Shown here one piece after another: positions 25,618 through 34,471 of a stretch of DNA of 64,000 nucleotides; position 1 is the first letter of the stretch; every line of letters begins with the position of its first letter. Position numbers and translations under genes: made by a program. The stretch comes from Hassallia sp050875635. GTDB lineage: Bacteria > Cyanobacteriota > Cyanobacteriia > Cyanobacteriales > Nostocaceae. The notes under the pieces are model-generated. The model saw only the letters and a program-made list of their open reading frames with translations. It was not told the origin of the DNA and did no database searches. The stretch covers positions 11,505-75,504 of the forward strand of contig NZ_JBPAOH010000021.1 in the NCBI RefSeq assembly GCF_050875635.1. Direction: 5' to 3'.

Positions 25618-25799
25618 ACTTACGCAAAATCTCTCTTAAACTCTTATTCCTTCTCCTTCTCCTTCGGAGACGCTACGCGAACGGAGACGCCAAGGGCGAA
25701 CGTGTCCTTCTCTTCGAGACGCGAAGCGCGAACGCACCTTCTCCTTCGGAGACGGCAAAGCCGAACGCGGTTCGTTACTCCGTGAAAGACTGCGTAAGT
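25618..25799. mobile_element. MITE-like element with nested small repeats
   Basis: Inverted ends ACTTACGCA (25618-25626) and TGCGTAAGT (25791-25799) bound 182 bp packed with CTTCTCCTTCGGAGACG-type palindromes and ACGCGAACG-type small repeats. No coding capacity. ACTTACGCA ends are frequent in cyanobacterial miniature elements as far as I recall. Between the kinase and flippase genes. Confidence 0.5.
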
Positions 25800-25814
25800 C
25801 CTAATTAATATTGT

Positions 25815-25872
25815 AGTAAGCGGCTCTAGCCCTTAAAAGTTTTTGCTTGAGCGCTTCAGCGCTCACTACGAT
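25815..25872. repeat. Dispersed palindromic repeat (GTAGTAAGCG / CGCTCACTAC)
   Basis: An imperfect outer inverted repeat with an inner GAGCGCTTCAGCGCTC palindrome; related to the branched element at 12083-12135 and to TAGTAAGCGCTTACTA at 27212-27227. Confidence 0.6.
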
Positions 25873-25906
25873 TGGGATAATACCCTCTGCTTTTATGTAT
25901 TAGAAT

Positions 25907-27214
25907 ATGACATTCATTAATAAGCGGCATCTACAGAAACCGAATTTTCTTGACTCATTAATTAATCGACTTCAAGAAAAACTATCTAGCCAGTTTCTTC
26001 GCAATCTTAGCTGGCTAGGTATAACAGAAATCGTCTACAGAGTCTTGCGTTTAGGATTAGTAGTCATCATTGCTCGTTTTTTGACTCCTTACGACTACGG
26101 TTTGGGAGCAATTGTGATGACAGTTCGCGAGTTTACTTTGACGTTTACGAATGTTGGTATAGGTGCAAAAATTATTCAAGCTGAAGAAAAAGAATTAGAG
26201 GTTTTGTGCAATTCTGCATACTGGTTAAACTGGATGATTTTTATTAGTTTATTTTTCATCCAGAGTGTTGCCGCTTTTCCGATTTCTTGGTTTTATAAAA
26301 ATAATCAGATTCTTTTGCCAATTATTGTATCAGGACTTGTTTATTTAATATGGCCCGTCTCGGCTATTCAAAAGACTTTAATTCAAAGAGAAAATCGCTT
26401 AAAAATTATCGCTGTAACTGATAGCTTGCAAAACTCGTTTGCAAGTATATTTTCTGCTGTATTAGCGGTTGCGGGGATGGGTGTGTGGTCTTTTGTGCTG
26501 CCAGCGTTTTTGGTGGCACCGCTGGAGCTAATCATATACTATTATTTTCACGATTGGCGATCGCACTCTAAATTCACCACCAAGCACTGGGGCGAAATTT
26601 TCAGCTTTGGTAAAAACTTGCTCGGTGTTGGTTTACTCAAAACTCTCAGAAATAACTTAGATTATCTCATAGTTGGACGCTTCATCGGCATTAAAGAACT
26701 GGGTATATACTTCTTTGGCTTTAATGCTGGTTTAGGCATTAGCTTAAGTATTATCAACGCCGTTAGTTCAGCAATTTTACCACATTTATGTGCGGCGCGT
26801 TCTGATTGGTTTGAGTTCAAAAAACGCTATTTTACCAGTATAAAAACTATTAGTTGTATTATTATTCCTTTTGTTATATTGCAAGCTAGCTTGGCTCCTT
26901 TTTATGTGCCAATTGTTTTTGGTCAAAAGTGGGTACCTGCGATTCCAGTTTTGATAATGATTTGTTTATCGGCAATTTCTCGACCTTTTGCAGATGCCGC
27001 TTCTCAGTTATTAGTAGCTATTGGTAAACCTAATTTAGATTTGCGGTGGAATATTATATTTACTGGGATATTTGCCGCAGCGTTACTGATAGGAGTTCAA
27101 AGGCAAGTTTTCGGGGTAGCGACATCGGTTTTATTAGTTCATTTAATTTGTTTGCCCATATTTGCATTTTGGGCAACAATTTTTGTTTTTCCGAGATTAA
27201 ATAAGGGATTGTAG
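25907..27214 (+). CDS. Polysaccharide flippase (Wzx-like, MOP superfamily)
   Basis: A 435-residue polytopic membrane protein with about 12 helices. N-terminal LSWLGITEIVYRVLRLGLVV and ARFLTPYDYGLGAIVMTVRE are typical of the polysaccharide biosynthesis branch of the MOP exporter superfamily (Wzx/RfbX-like). It would move undecaprenyl-linked repeat units across the membrane for the polymerase encoded at 21320-22705. It follows the Wzc-like gene in the same direction, separated by about 290 bp of repeats, so it may have its own promoter. Confidence 0.88.
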   Translation: MTFINKRHLQKPNFLDSLINRLQEKLSSQFLRNLSWLGITEIVYRVLRLGLVVIIARFLTPYDYGLGAIVMTVREFTLTFTNVGIGAKIIQAEEKELEVLCNSAYWLNWMIFISLFFIQSVAAFPISWFYKNNQILLPIIVSGLVYLIWPVSAIQKTLIQRENRLKIIAVTDSLQNSFASIFSAVLAVAGMGVWSFVLPAFLVAPLELIIYYYFHDWRSHSKFTTKHWGEIFSFGKNLLGVGLLKTLRNNLDYLIVGRFIGIKELGIYFFGFNAGLGISLSIINAVSSAILPHLCAARSDWFEFKKRYFTSIKTISCIIIPFVILQASLAPFYVPIVFGQKWVPAIPVLIMICLSAISRPFADAASQLLVAIGKPNLDLRWNIIFTGIFAAALLIGVQRQVFGVATSVLLVHLICLPIFAFWATIFVFPRLNKGL

Positions 27215-27345
27215 TAAGCGCTTACTAAACAATTGATACATGAAATCTAACCACTTCAGGTTTGCTCACCTCTTTTGCTTCGGCGATCGCCACATCCATT
27301 GCACAGGATAAAATGTAGGGGAACATTGAAATCGAGGTCAAGCCT

Positions 27346-27639
27346 ATGACAGTTCAACCCCCTCGGTATAGTAAAGAAGAGTTTGCTCGAAGAGGTGATG
27401 AGATTTATGAGTCTCAGGTGCGTCAACAGGTTGAGGAAGGCAACTACGGTAAAATTGTAGCGATCGACATCGAAACCGGAGATTTTGAAGTTGATCGCAG
27501 CGAAATTGCTGCCTGCGATCGCCTCGAAACCCGTCACCCTGATGCCCAAATCTGGATCGTTCGCATTGGTTCTCGTCATGTTCGTCGTTTTGGCGGACGC
27601 ACCCAGAGAACTGAAAAAACCTTAAACTTATCTGTGTAA
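27346..27639 (+). CDS. Conserved small protein, unknown function
   Basis: A 97-residue protein with a charged N-terminal helix (YSKEEFARRGDEIYESQVRQ) followed by a beta-rich core: GKIVAIDIETGDFEV, then AQIWIVRIGSRHVRRFGGR. The pattern recurs in cyanobacterial hypotheticals, sometimes next to PIN-domain genes; no PIN gene is present here. Start ATG 27346 follows GAGGTC. Its end overlaps the end of the convergent RND pump gene by 12 bp. Function not known. Confidence 0.75.
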   Translation: MTVQPPRYSKEEFARRGDEIYESQVRQQVEEGNYGKIVAIDIETGDFEVDRSEIAACDRLETRHPDAQIWIVRIGSRHVRRFGGRTQRTEKTLNLSV

Positions 27640-30600
27640 CACTGTAGCTTCTTTGTTTTTCTCCTTTTGCTTTTTACCTTGCTTTTTCAAGCGCTTACGC
27701 AAAGCTTCCATGTAGGTGAAGAAAACAGGGGTAATATAAAGCGTTAATACTTGAGAGAACACTAATCCACCAACCACAGCCAAACCTAAAGGACGACGAG
27801 ATTCTGCACCTGCACCCAAACCTAGTGCTATAGGCAAAGTACCCATCAATGCCGCCATTGTTGTCATCATAATCGGACGAAACCTGACCACACAAGCTTC
27901 ATAAATGGCATCATACGGCGTTTTGCCTTGATGTTTTTCAGCTTCTACAGCAAAGTCAATCATCATGATGCCGTTTTTCTTGACGATGCCGACTAACATG
28001 ATGATACCGACAAAAGCATATATATTCAGGTCAACGCCAAATAGCAATAAGGTAAGTAAAGCACCAAACCCCGCCGAAGGTAAACTAGAAAGAATTGTAA
28101 TCGGGTGAATAAAATCTTCGTAGAGAATCCCCAATATAATGTAGATTACCAAAATAGCAATTACCAGTAAAATTCCCAGGCTAGAAAGCGAAGATTGAAA
28201 CACTTGCGCTGTTCCTTGGAAGCTGGTGCTGATGGTTGCGGGTAAAGTTTCACGAGCTAGTTTTTCAATCTTGCCGGTAACGCTACCGAGAGATACTCCC
28301 GGTTTGAGGTTAAAGGAAATCGTCACAGCAGCAAGTTGTCCGGAATGGTTAACCGTTAACGGTCCCACACTTTTAGTAATGGTTGCAACAGCATTTAAAG
28401 GTACTTGCTGATTATTACTAGAGGTAATCGTCAGTAAGTCCAGGTCATTGGGATTAAGTTGATACTGCGGGTCTACACCCATAATCACTTGATACTGACC
28501 ATCAGATGCATAGATAGTAGAAACCTGACTAGTACCATAAGCGCTGTTGAGAGCGCTTTCGATTTGATTAGCCGTCAAACCAACAGCTGATGCCTGTTCA
28601 CGGTTAACATTTACTTGAATTTGCGGATTTTTGATTTGCAAGTCGCTGTTAACTTCTTGCAGTTCGGGCATTTGCCGCATTTTCATTTCCAAAGTCGGTG
28701 CGTGTTGATACAAGTCTTGTAAATTGGGACTTGATAGTGCAAATTGATACAATGCTTTTGTTTGCTGTCCACCTATCCGTATAGATGGTGGATTCTGCAC
28801 AAATGCTCTAATTCCCGGTATACCCGCTAATTTGGGTCGTAATTCCTGCGCTACATCATCAGCATTCTTGTGTCGTTCAGAACGTGGCTTCAGCTTAACA
28901 AAGATGCGTCCTGAGTTAGCTGTGGCATTAGCTCCACCAGCACCAACACTGGAGTTAATCGCTTCTACATTCGGGTCGCGACGAACTATGTCTGCGACTA
29001 CTTGCTGATGCTTCACCATCTCCGCAAAGGAAATATCCTGAGCAGCTTCGGTGCTTACGTTCAACTGTCCGGTGTCGTCATTGGGAATAAATCCTTTGGG
29101 AACGATAACAAACAGATATATAGTTGCAATCAAAATCACCCCAGAAAGAATCATCGTTGTGCGATGATATTTCATTGACAGCTTCAGGGTTGCTTCGTAG
29201 CCCCCCAGCATAGTATCAAATACCCATTCAGAAGCATTGTAAAGACGACCTTTCCAGTTTTTTGGTTTCTGTTTTTTGGTTTTAATTATTTGATATTCGT
29301 TACTTGTCGCGTGTCCGTTTTTTAAGGAATGTCCGTTACCATTATTTGATGTCGCGTGTCCGTTTTTTAATGAATGTCCGTTACCATTATTTGATGTGGC
29401 GTGTCCGTTTTCTAAGAAATGTCCGTTACCATTATTTGATGTGGCGTGTCCGTTTTTTAAGGAATGTCCGTTACCATTATTTGATGTGGCGTGTCCGTTT
29501 TCTAAGAAATGTCCGTTACCATTATTTGATGTGGCGTGTCCGTTTTTTAATGAATGTCCGTTACCATTATTTGATGTTGAGTGTCCGTTTTCTGAATGCT
29601 GATGCTCACCTTCATGCTTGAGAAAAAGACTGCAAAGCATCGGTGTCAGGGTGAGGGAGATAAAACCAGATACCAAAATTGACACGCTGATAGTAACAGC
29701 AAACTCGCTGAACAATCTTCCCAAAATCCCACCCATGAAAATAAGGGGAATAAATACGGCTACTAGGGAGATTGTCATCGATAAAATGGTGAAACCAATT
29801 TCTTTGGAACCGTTGAGGGCAGCTTGCATACGACTTTCGCCCATTTCCATGTGACGGACGATGTTTTCTAACATCACCACCGCATCATCCACCACAAAGC
29901 CAACAGCAAGGGTAAGAGCCATTAAAGACAGGTTATCCAGGGAGTAACCCAGCAATAACATGACTGCAAAAGTTCCCACGAGTGACAAAGGCACTGCCAA
30001 ACTGGGAATGATTGTAGCTGATAGGTTGCGTAAAAACAGGAAAATTACCAACACCACTAGACAAATGGTGAGAAATAAGGTAAATTTCACATCATTCACC
30101 GACTCGCGGATAGATTCGGAGCGGTCATACAAAATTTGCATATCCACCGCTGCGGGAATTTGTTCGCGAAAGGTCGGTAAAATCTTCTTGACACCTTCTA
30201 CGACTTCTACAGTGTTGCTTCCTGGCTGTCGTTGAATTGCTAGGAGGACCGCTCGCGTACCGTTAAACCAACTTGCTATCTTGTCATTTTCTACACTATC
30301 AAATACCTTTCCCAATTCTCCCAACTGAACCGGTGCGCCGTTACGATAAGCAACTACCAAAGAACGATATGCTTCGGCGTTTTGCAATTGCCCATTTGCC
30401 TCAATCGTGTAATTTTGGCGATCGCCATACAAATTACCAGTAGCTAAGTTGGAATTTCCTTTGGATACTGCCGTTGCTACTTGGTCAATTCCTAACCCCT
30501 TAGCACTTAACGATTGTGGGTCTAGGTAAATGCGAACCGCGTACTTTTGCGAACCATAAATTTGTACCTGCGCTACACCGTCAACCATCGACAAACGCTG

Positions 30601-31089
30601 CGCTAAAATTGTCTCTCCATATTTATCTACTTCTGATAAAGGCAGCACTGACGAACTCAATGCTACATACAAAATAGGTGAATCTGATGGGTTCACCTTC
30701 CGGAATGATGGGGGATTAGGCATATTAGTCGGTAACTGCCGTGCTGCCTTAGAAATTGCCGCTTGTACATCTTGAGCAGCAGCGTCTATATCCCGACTCA
30801 AATTAAATTGCAGGGTAATTTGTGCCGAACCCAGAGAACTTGTAGAAGTCATCGAATCAACACCAGCAATACTAGAAAATTGCTGTTCTAATGGTGTTGC
30901 GACCGAAGATGCCATCGTATCTGGACTTGCTCCAGGTAAAGTTGCTGACACCTGAATTGTGGGAAAATCCACAGTTGGTAAGTCGCTTACAGGTAGCGAT
31001 CGATAACTCACTAACCCAAACAGCATGATGCCCAGCATCACGAGTGTGGTCATTATCGGTCGCTTGATAAATAATGCAGAGATGTTCAT
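27628..31089 (-). CDS. RND efflux pump inner-membrane subunit (HAE1/AcrB-MdtB type) with repeat insertion
   Basis: An 1153-residue pump: N-terminal MNISALFIKRPIMTTLVMLG, tandem periplasmic porter domains, and twelve membrane helices. TM4 has the proton-relay pair in LAVGFVVDDAVVMLENIVRH. The family is normally about 1030-1050 residues; the excess is mostly a cytoplasmic-loop insertion between TM6 and TM7 (about residues 495-600), made of six full and one partial copies of a 15-residue unit NGHATSNNGNGHSLK/FLE. The insertion is followed by normal NWKGRLYNASEWVFDTMLGG. The adaptor gene lies upstream on the same strand after 139 bp of STRR repeats. Confidence 0.93.
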   Translation of the reverse strand: MNISALFIKRPIMTTLVMLGIMLFGLVSYRSLPVSDLPTVDFPTIQVSATLPGASPDTMASSVATPLEQQFSSIAGVDSMTSTSSLGSAQITLQFNLSRDIDAAAQDVQAAISKAARQLPTNMPNPPSFRKVNPSDSPILYVALSSSVLPLSEVDKYGETILAQRLSMVDGVAQVQIYGSQKYAVRIYLDPQSLSAKGLGIDQVATAVSKGNSNLATGNLYGDRQNYTIEANGQLQNAEAYRSLVVAYRNGAPVQLGELGKVFDSVENDKIASWFNGTRAVLLAIQRQPGSNTVEVVEGVKKILPTFREQIPAAVDMQILYDRSESIRESVNDVKFTLFLTICLVVLVIFLFLRNLSATIIPSLAVPLSLVGTFAVMLLLGYSLDNLSLMALTLAVGFVVDDAVVMLENIVRHMEMGESRMQAALNGSKEIGFTILSMTISLVAVFIPLIFMGGILGRLFSEFAVTISVSILVSGFISLTLTPMLCSLFLKHEGEHQHSENGHSTSNNGNGHSLKNGHATSNNGNGHFLENGHATSNNGNGHSLKNGHATSNNGNGHFLENGHATSNNGNGHSLKNGHATSNNGNGHSLKNGHATSNEYQIIKTKKQKPKNWKGRLYNASEWVFDTMLGGYEATLKLSMKYHRTTMILSGVILIATIYLFVIVPKGFIPNDDTGQLNVSTEAAQDISFAEMVKHQQVVADIVRRDPNVEAINSSVGAGGANATANSGRIFVKLKPRSERHKNADDVAQELRPKLAGIPGIRAFVQNPPSIRIGGQQTKALYQFALSSPNLQDLYQHAPTLEMKMRQMPELQEVNSDLQIKNPQIQVNVNREQASAVGLTANQIESALNSAYGTSQVSTIYASDGQYQVIMGVDPQYQLNPNDLDLLTITSSNNQQVPLNAVATITKSVGPLTVNHSGQLAAVTISFNLKPGVSLGSVTGKIEKLARETLPATISTSFQGTAQVFQSSLSSLGILLVIAILVIYIILGILYEDFIHPITILSSLPSAGFGALLTLLLFGVDLNIYAFVGIIMLVGIVKKNGIMMIDFAVEAEKHQGKTPYDAIYEACVVRFRPIMMTTMAALMGTLPIALGLGAGAESRRPLGLAVVGGLVFSQVLTLYITPVFFTYMEALRKRLKKQGKKQKEKNKEATVLHR
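29304..29592 (-). repeat. 45-bp tandem repeat inside the RND pump gene
   Basis: Six and a half direct copies of a 45-bp unit encoding a His/Asn/Gly-rich 15-mer. Two versions alternate (HSLK and HFLE ends), so expansion occurred by duplication of a 90-bp dimer as well as single units. The frame is kept because 45 is a multiple of three. Confidence 0.92.
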
Positions 31090-31228
31090 GGGGGTGGTTA
31101 GTGGTTAGGTGTTAGTTGTTAGTGGTTAGGAGTTAGTGGTTAGGTGTTAGTAATTAGTAGTTAATGGTTACCAACGCTCCAACCATCAACTATCAACTAA
31201 CAACTATCAACCAACAACCAACAGATGA
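31090..31228. repeat. STRR-type TTAGTGG/TTAGTAG repeats
   Basis: Repeated heptamer-like units (GTTAGTG, GTTAGGA and their complement CAACTAT) fill the gap between adaptor and pump genes. The TTAG and CTAA halves could fold into a hairpin in the shared transcript. No gene. Confidence 0.7.
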
Positions 31229-32533
31229 CTATTGACTATTGACTCTTGACTGCTGACTAATTTGCACTTTGGCTTTGGGTCTGAGGTTAAATTGTCCGTC
31301 GGTGACGACTTGTTCCCCTTCTTTTAACCCTTGTGTAATGACTGTTTCATTGTTAACTGCGTTACCGACTACAACTGGACGCATGTCTACAGTTTTGTCG
31401 GCAGGATTCAACACATACACAAATTGACCTTTTTGCCCTGTCTGTACTGCTGTGGTTGGTACAACGATCGCATTCGGTTCTTGTGTTAGTCTCACAACTA
31501 AATTGACAAATTGCCCTGGTGATAAGCGTCCTGATGTGTTAGCAAACGTACTTTTAAGTTGAATGGTTCCTGTTGAAGTATCTACACCACTGTCTATGAA
31601 GGAAAGTTCACCGCGTTCCGGATGCTGTTCATCTTTGGGAATAATCGCATCTACTTCTATTTTTCCCTGTGCGCGATATTTGTTAAGTTCTGGCAGTAAA
31701 CGTTGCGGAAGCGAAGAGCTAACGTAAATTGGGCTAATTTGACTAATTGTCACTAAAGGATTGCTGTCATTGTTTCCAATCAAGTTACCCTGATTTACAT
31801 TCAACTTGCCTGTACGTCCAGCAATTGGTGAGTAAATCGAACTATAAGAAAGTGCGATTTTCGCGGTGTCAACTGCTGCGTCTGCTGCACTCACCTCTGC
31901 TTTGGTATTATTTACGTCTGCTTTTGCCGCTTCAACTGCTGCAACGGAGTTGGCAATACCTTGATTATCTGCTAATACTGTTGCTTTTTGGGCATCAGAT
32001 GAGGTGCGAAACTGCTCTGCTTGCTCTTTGCTAATCGCTCCTTGACCTAAGAGACTATTATACCGTTGTGCTTGGACTTGGGCATTTTTCGCTTGGGTTT
32101 GGTCTTTCAGGAGGGTAGCTTTATCTTGATTGACTTGGGCAATAGCTTTTGATAAGTTTGCCTGTGACTGTTTCACTAGTGCGATCGCTTTCTGTCGGTT
32201 CGCTTGCGCTTGCATCAACGCTGCTTGCTGCGTTCTTGAATCTATTTTGAACAGCAGTTGACCTTTCTTAACATTTTGACCTTCTTGGAAATAAACTCCC
32301 ATCAACTGCCCAGCAATTTGTGATTTAACGGTTACAGTCGAGTACGCTACCACAGTTCCAGTCTGTTGTAACTCAATCGGTATAGTTTTCCGAGTCACTG
32401 TAGCAACCACAACAGGTACAGCTTGCTTAGTTTTATCTTTTTGCTTACTAGACTGTGCCTCAGAAGCGGTACAGCTACAAAGACCAATCAAACCTAGCAG
32501 TACGATTCCCTTTGCGATCTGTTTTGGCAACAT
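31229..32533 (-). CDS. RND efflux periplasmic adaptor (AcrA/HlyD-like lipoprotein)
   Basis: From ATG 32533 (MLPKQIAKGIVLLGLIGLCSC) this is a 434-residue lipoprotein; the longer frame from 32626 would place a non-hydrophobic extension before the signal. The lipobox lies at GLCSC. Domain order is typical: barrel-sandwich half-motif (TVTVKSQIAGQLMGVYFQEG), alpha-hairpin (about residues 95-215, heptad-rich Ala/Gln), second lipoyl half (IYSPIAGRTGKLNVNQGNLI), beta-barrel and membrane-proximal domain (VVPTTAVQTGQKGQFVYVLN). It links the pump encoded downstream to an outer-membrane channel whose gene is not in this window. Confidence 0.92.
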   Translation of the reverse strand: MLPKQIAKGIVLLGLIGLCSCTASEAQSSKQKDKTKQAVPVVVATVTRKTIPIELQQTGTVVAYSTVTVKSQIAGQLMGVYFQEGQNVKKGQLLFKIDSRTQQAALMQAQANRQKAIALVKQSQANLSKAIAQVNQDKATLLKDQTQAKNAQVQAQRYNSLLGQGAISKEQAEQFRTSSDAQKATVLADNQGIANSVAAVEAAKADVNNTKAEVSAADAAVDTAKIALSYSSIYSPIAGRTGKLNVNQGNLIGNNDSNPLVTISQISPIYVSSSLPQRLLPELNKYRAQGKIEVDAIIPKDEQHPERGELSFIDSGVDTSTGTIQLKSTFANTSGRLSPGQFVNLVVRLTQEPNAIVVPTTAVQTGQKGQFVYVLNPADKTVDMRPVVVGNAVNNETVITQGLKEGEQVVTDGQFNLRPKAKVQISQQSRVNSQ

Positions 32534-33020
32534 CGGCAATCCCTGGCACACAAATTTTTCAGTGTTTGAGAAAGGCTTAGTTTTTAACTTAGGAGATAAA
32601 TATCTCACCCTAACTGGTGGGAGCATAGATGAGAGCCTCTAAATAAAGAATTTTTGTAGATTTTTAGAAATACATATTCAATGTTAACTAATATTAATTA
32701 GCTATGCTAACTATTAGTTTTTCATCTGTCTACAGAAATATTTATGAGGTATGAGCAAAAAAACATACATAAATTCACGTTTTTCAATTGACATACTGAA
32801 GATAGTCAAATGAAGTATGAAATTACCCCAACCCTTAAGGGATGCGGCTTGAACTGAGGAAAAAAGCTTGATTTTTTCGCTCACGAGGGGCGTGTACTGA
32901 GTTCCTTTTTCATCCTTCATACTTCTTTAGTCAAGTCATAGCAATGCCAGTTCTTTGATTAAAAAGGTGAAGATATAAAAATGCCTTGGAATTGCCCGTT
33001 CACAGGAGAATGAAGACGGA
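32534..33020. promoter_or_regulatory. Divergent promoter region of the efflux operon with candidate MarR operators
   Basis: Non-coding gap between the adaptor gene (minus) and the MarR gene (plus). GAAGTATGAA at 32812-32821 and its exact complement TTCATACTTC at 32916-32925 are inverted and about 95 bp apart; both are followed by related AGTCAA sequence (ATAGTCAAATGAAGTATGAA versus TTGACTAAAGAAGTATGAA). Adjacent CATACT/AGTATG half-sites also exist at 32791-32819. These are candidate MarR binding sites; this is inference. Confidence 0.4.
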
Positions 33021-33497
33021 ATGACTCCCAAAAAAGTTGCAACAGAAGTAACTTCGCAACAATGCGCTGCCAAAATGATGGAAACGCTTCCTATCATCAC
33101 ACAGTTTTTTCGGGCAGAGATGCGGCGCAATGCCTCTTTTTTGACAGAATCGCTTTCAGTACCACAATTTAGGATGCTTGCTTTCCTTGACCGTCATCCT
33201 GGTGCTTCTATGAAGCAAGTAGCGGAACATCTAGGTGTAACTAGAGCTACAGCTTCAAATCTGATAGAGCGTCTTGTACAGAAGAATTTGGTCAGCAAAG
33301 TAGAAAATCCTCAAGAGCGTCGCCATGTTGTACTAAACTTGACAGAAATAGGTAAGTATCATTTGCAACAAGTTCGTGCGATGACGAGTGCCAGAATTGC
33401 CTCTGTTTTAGCTGACCTTCCAAAAGAGCAGCTTCAGAGTGTGGTAGATGGATTAACAGTGCTTTACAATGCTTTTGAACAGACAATGATGCAATAG
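33021..33497 (+). CDS. MarR-family transcriptional regulator
   Basis: A 158-residue winged-helix protein. The recognition-helix region is MKQVAEHLGVTRATASNLIE and the wing contains ENPQERRHVVLNLTE, the usual D/E-x-R-x2-R pattern of MarR. N- and C-terminal helices (about 1-40 and 125-158) would form the dimer interface. It is divergent from the RND efflux operon, the classic arrangement in which a MarR repressor controls both itself and the pump and is released by a small ligand. ATG 33021 is preceded by GAAGACGGA, a weak ribosome-binding site. Confidence 0.92.
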   Translation: MTPKKVATEVTSQQCAAKMMETLPIITQFFRAEMRRNASFLTESLSVPQFRMLAFLDRHPGASMKQVAEHLGVTRATASNLIERLVQKNLVSKVENPQERRHVVLNLTEIGKYHLQQVRAMTSARIASVLADLPKEQLQSVVDGLTVLYNAFEQTMMQ

Positions 33498-33617
33498 AAG
33501 TGGAAGAACGCGATCGCCGTTGATTTAGACATATTACATCTGAATGGTGACAACACTCAAAGCTCAGAAGAAAAACAGCGATCGCCTAAAATAGAAATAC
33601 GAGTGGAGGTAACAGCG

Positions 33618-34388
33618 ATGGTTTCCCAAATTGAATCTTCTGCACCTTCTGAGATTTTCTATCCTGAATCTGATGGTCAGCCGATGGCAAATAATACAGA
33701 ACACTTTGAAATTATCGTGCTGATCAAAGGTAATTTAGATATTCTCTTTGCAGATGATCCCAATGTTTTCATCGCTGGTGATTTGTTCTGGTATCCCATC
33801 GAAGGCAATAACAAGATTAAATATGCACCTGATGTGATGGTTGCCCTTAGTCGTCCCAAAGGTCGCCGATCTTCTTATAAGCAGTGGGAAGAAGGAAACC
33901 AACCGCCCCAAGTAGTGTTTGAAATTCTCTCCCCAGTCAACACATCAGTAGAAATGGATCGTAAGTTGCTGTTCTACAGTCAATACGGTGTGGAAGAATA
34001 CTATATATATGACCCAGCAAATAATGAACTACGAGTTTGGTTACGCGGTGAGTATGGTTTAGACTGGATAGATGTTGGTGAAAAATGGGTGAGTCCACGG
34101 CTGCAAATTAATTTTGATGTCTCCGGTGAACAGTGGCAACTTTCATACCCAGATGGTCAGCTTTTTATGACATTTGGGGAATTAATGGCGCGATCGCAAG
34201 CCGCACAACAACAAGCCCAAGCCGCAGAACAACAAGCCCAAGCTGCACAACAACAAGCCCAAGCTGCACAACAACGCCTGCAACAAGCAGTACCTCGACT
34301 ACTGAGTATGGGATTAAACCGAGAACAAGTGGCTGATGCTTTGTCCCTTTCTGTAGAAGATGTGGAAGCGATCGCTATGAATCTCTAG
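33618..34388 (+). CDS. Uma2-family (DUF820) putative restriction-endonuclease-fold protein
   Basis: A 256-residue protein from ATG 33618; GGAGG at 33605-33609 decides against the GTG at 33603. The nuclease-fold core is visible as YAPDVMVALSRPKGRR (the catalytic-type PD), PPQVVFEILSP (E-x-L equivalent of the E-x-K site) and the following KLLFYSQYGVEEYYIYDP. After residue about 190 comes a Gln/Ala coiled coil (repeated AQAAQQQ) and a terminal helix-turn-helix-like segment GLNREQVADALSLSVEDVEA. Uma2 genes are very numerous in filamentous cyanobacteria; their role is not established. Confidence 0.85.
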   Translation: MVSQIESSAPSEIFYPESDGQPMANNTEHFEIIVLIKGNLDILFADDPNVFIAGDLFWYPIEGNNKIKYAPDVMVALSRPKGRRSSYKQWEEGNQPPQVVFEILSPVNTSVEMDRKLLFYSQYGVEEYYIYDPANNELRVWLRGEYGLDWIDVGEKWVSPRLQINFDVSGEQWQLSYPDGQLFMTFGELMARSQAAQQQAQAAEQQAQAAQQQAQAAQQRLQQAVPRLLSMGLNREQVADALSLSVEDVEAIAMNL

Positions 34389-34471
34389 CTTCACTCTTCC
34401 AAGAAGAAAGCAAATACGCTCTGTAATTTAATGAATGCGTGAATTGTGCTGTAATGCCAATTTATAGGGCG

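Noticed and set aside
29304..29621. Open frame opposite the RND pump gene with repeated NVRYHYLM
   Set aside because: Antisense shadow of the 45-bp repeat; it has no independent support.
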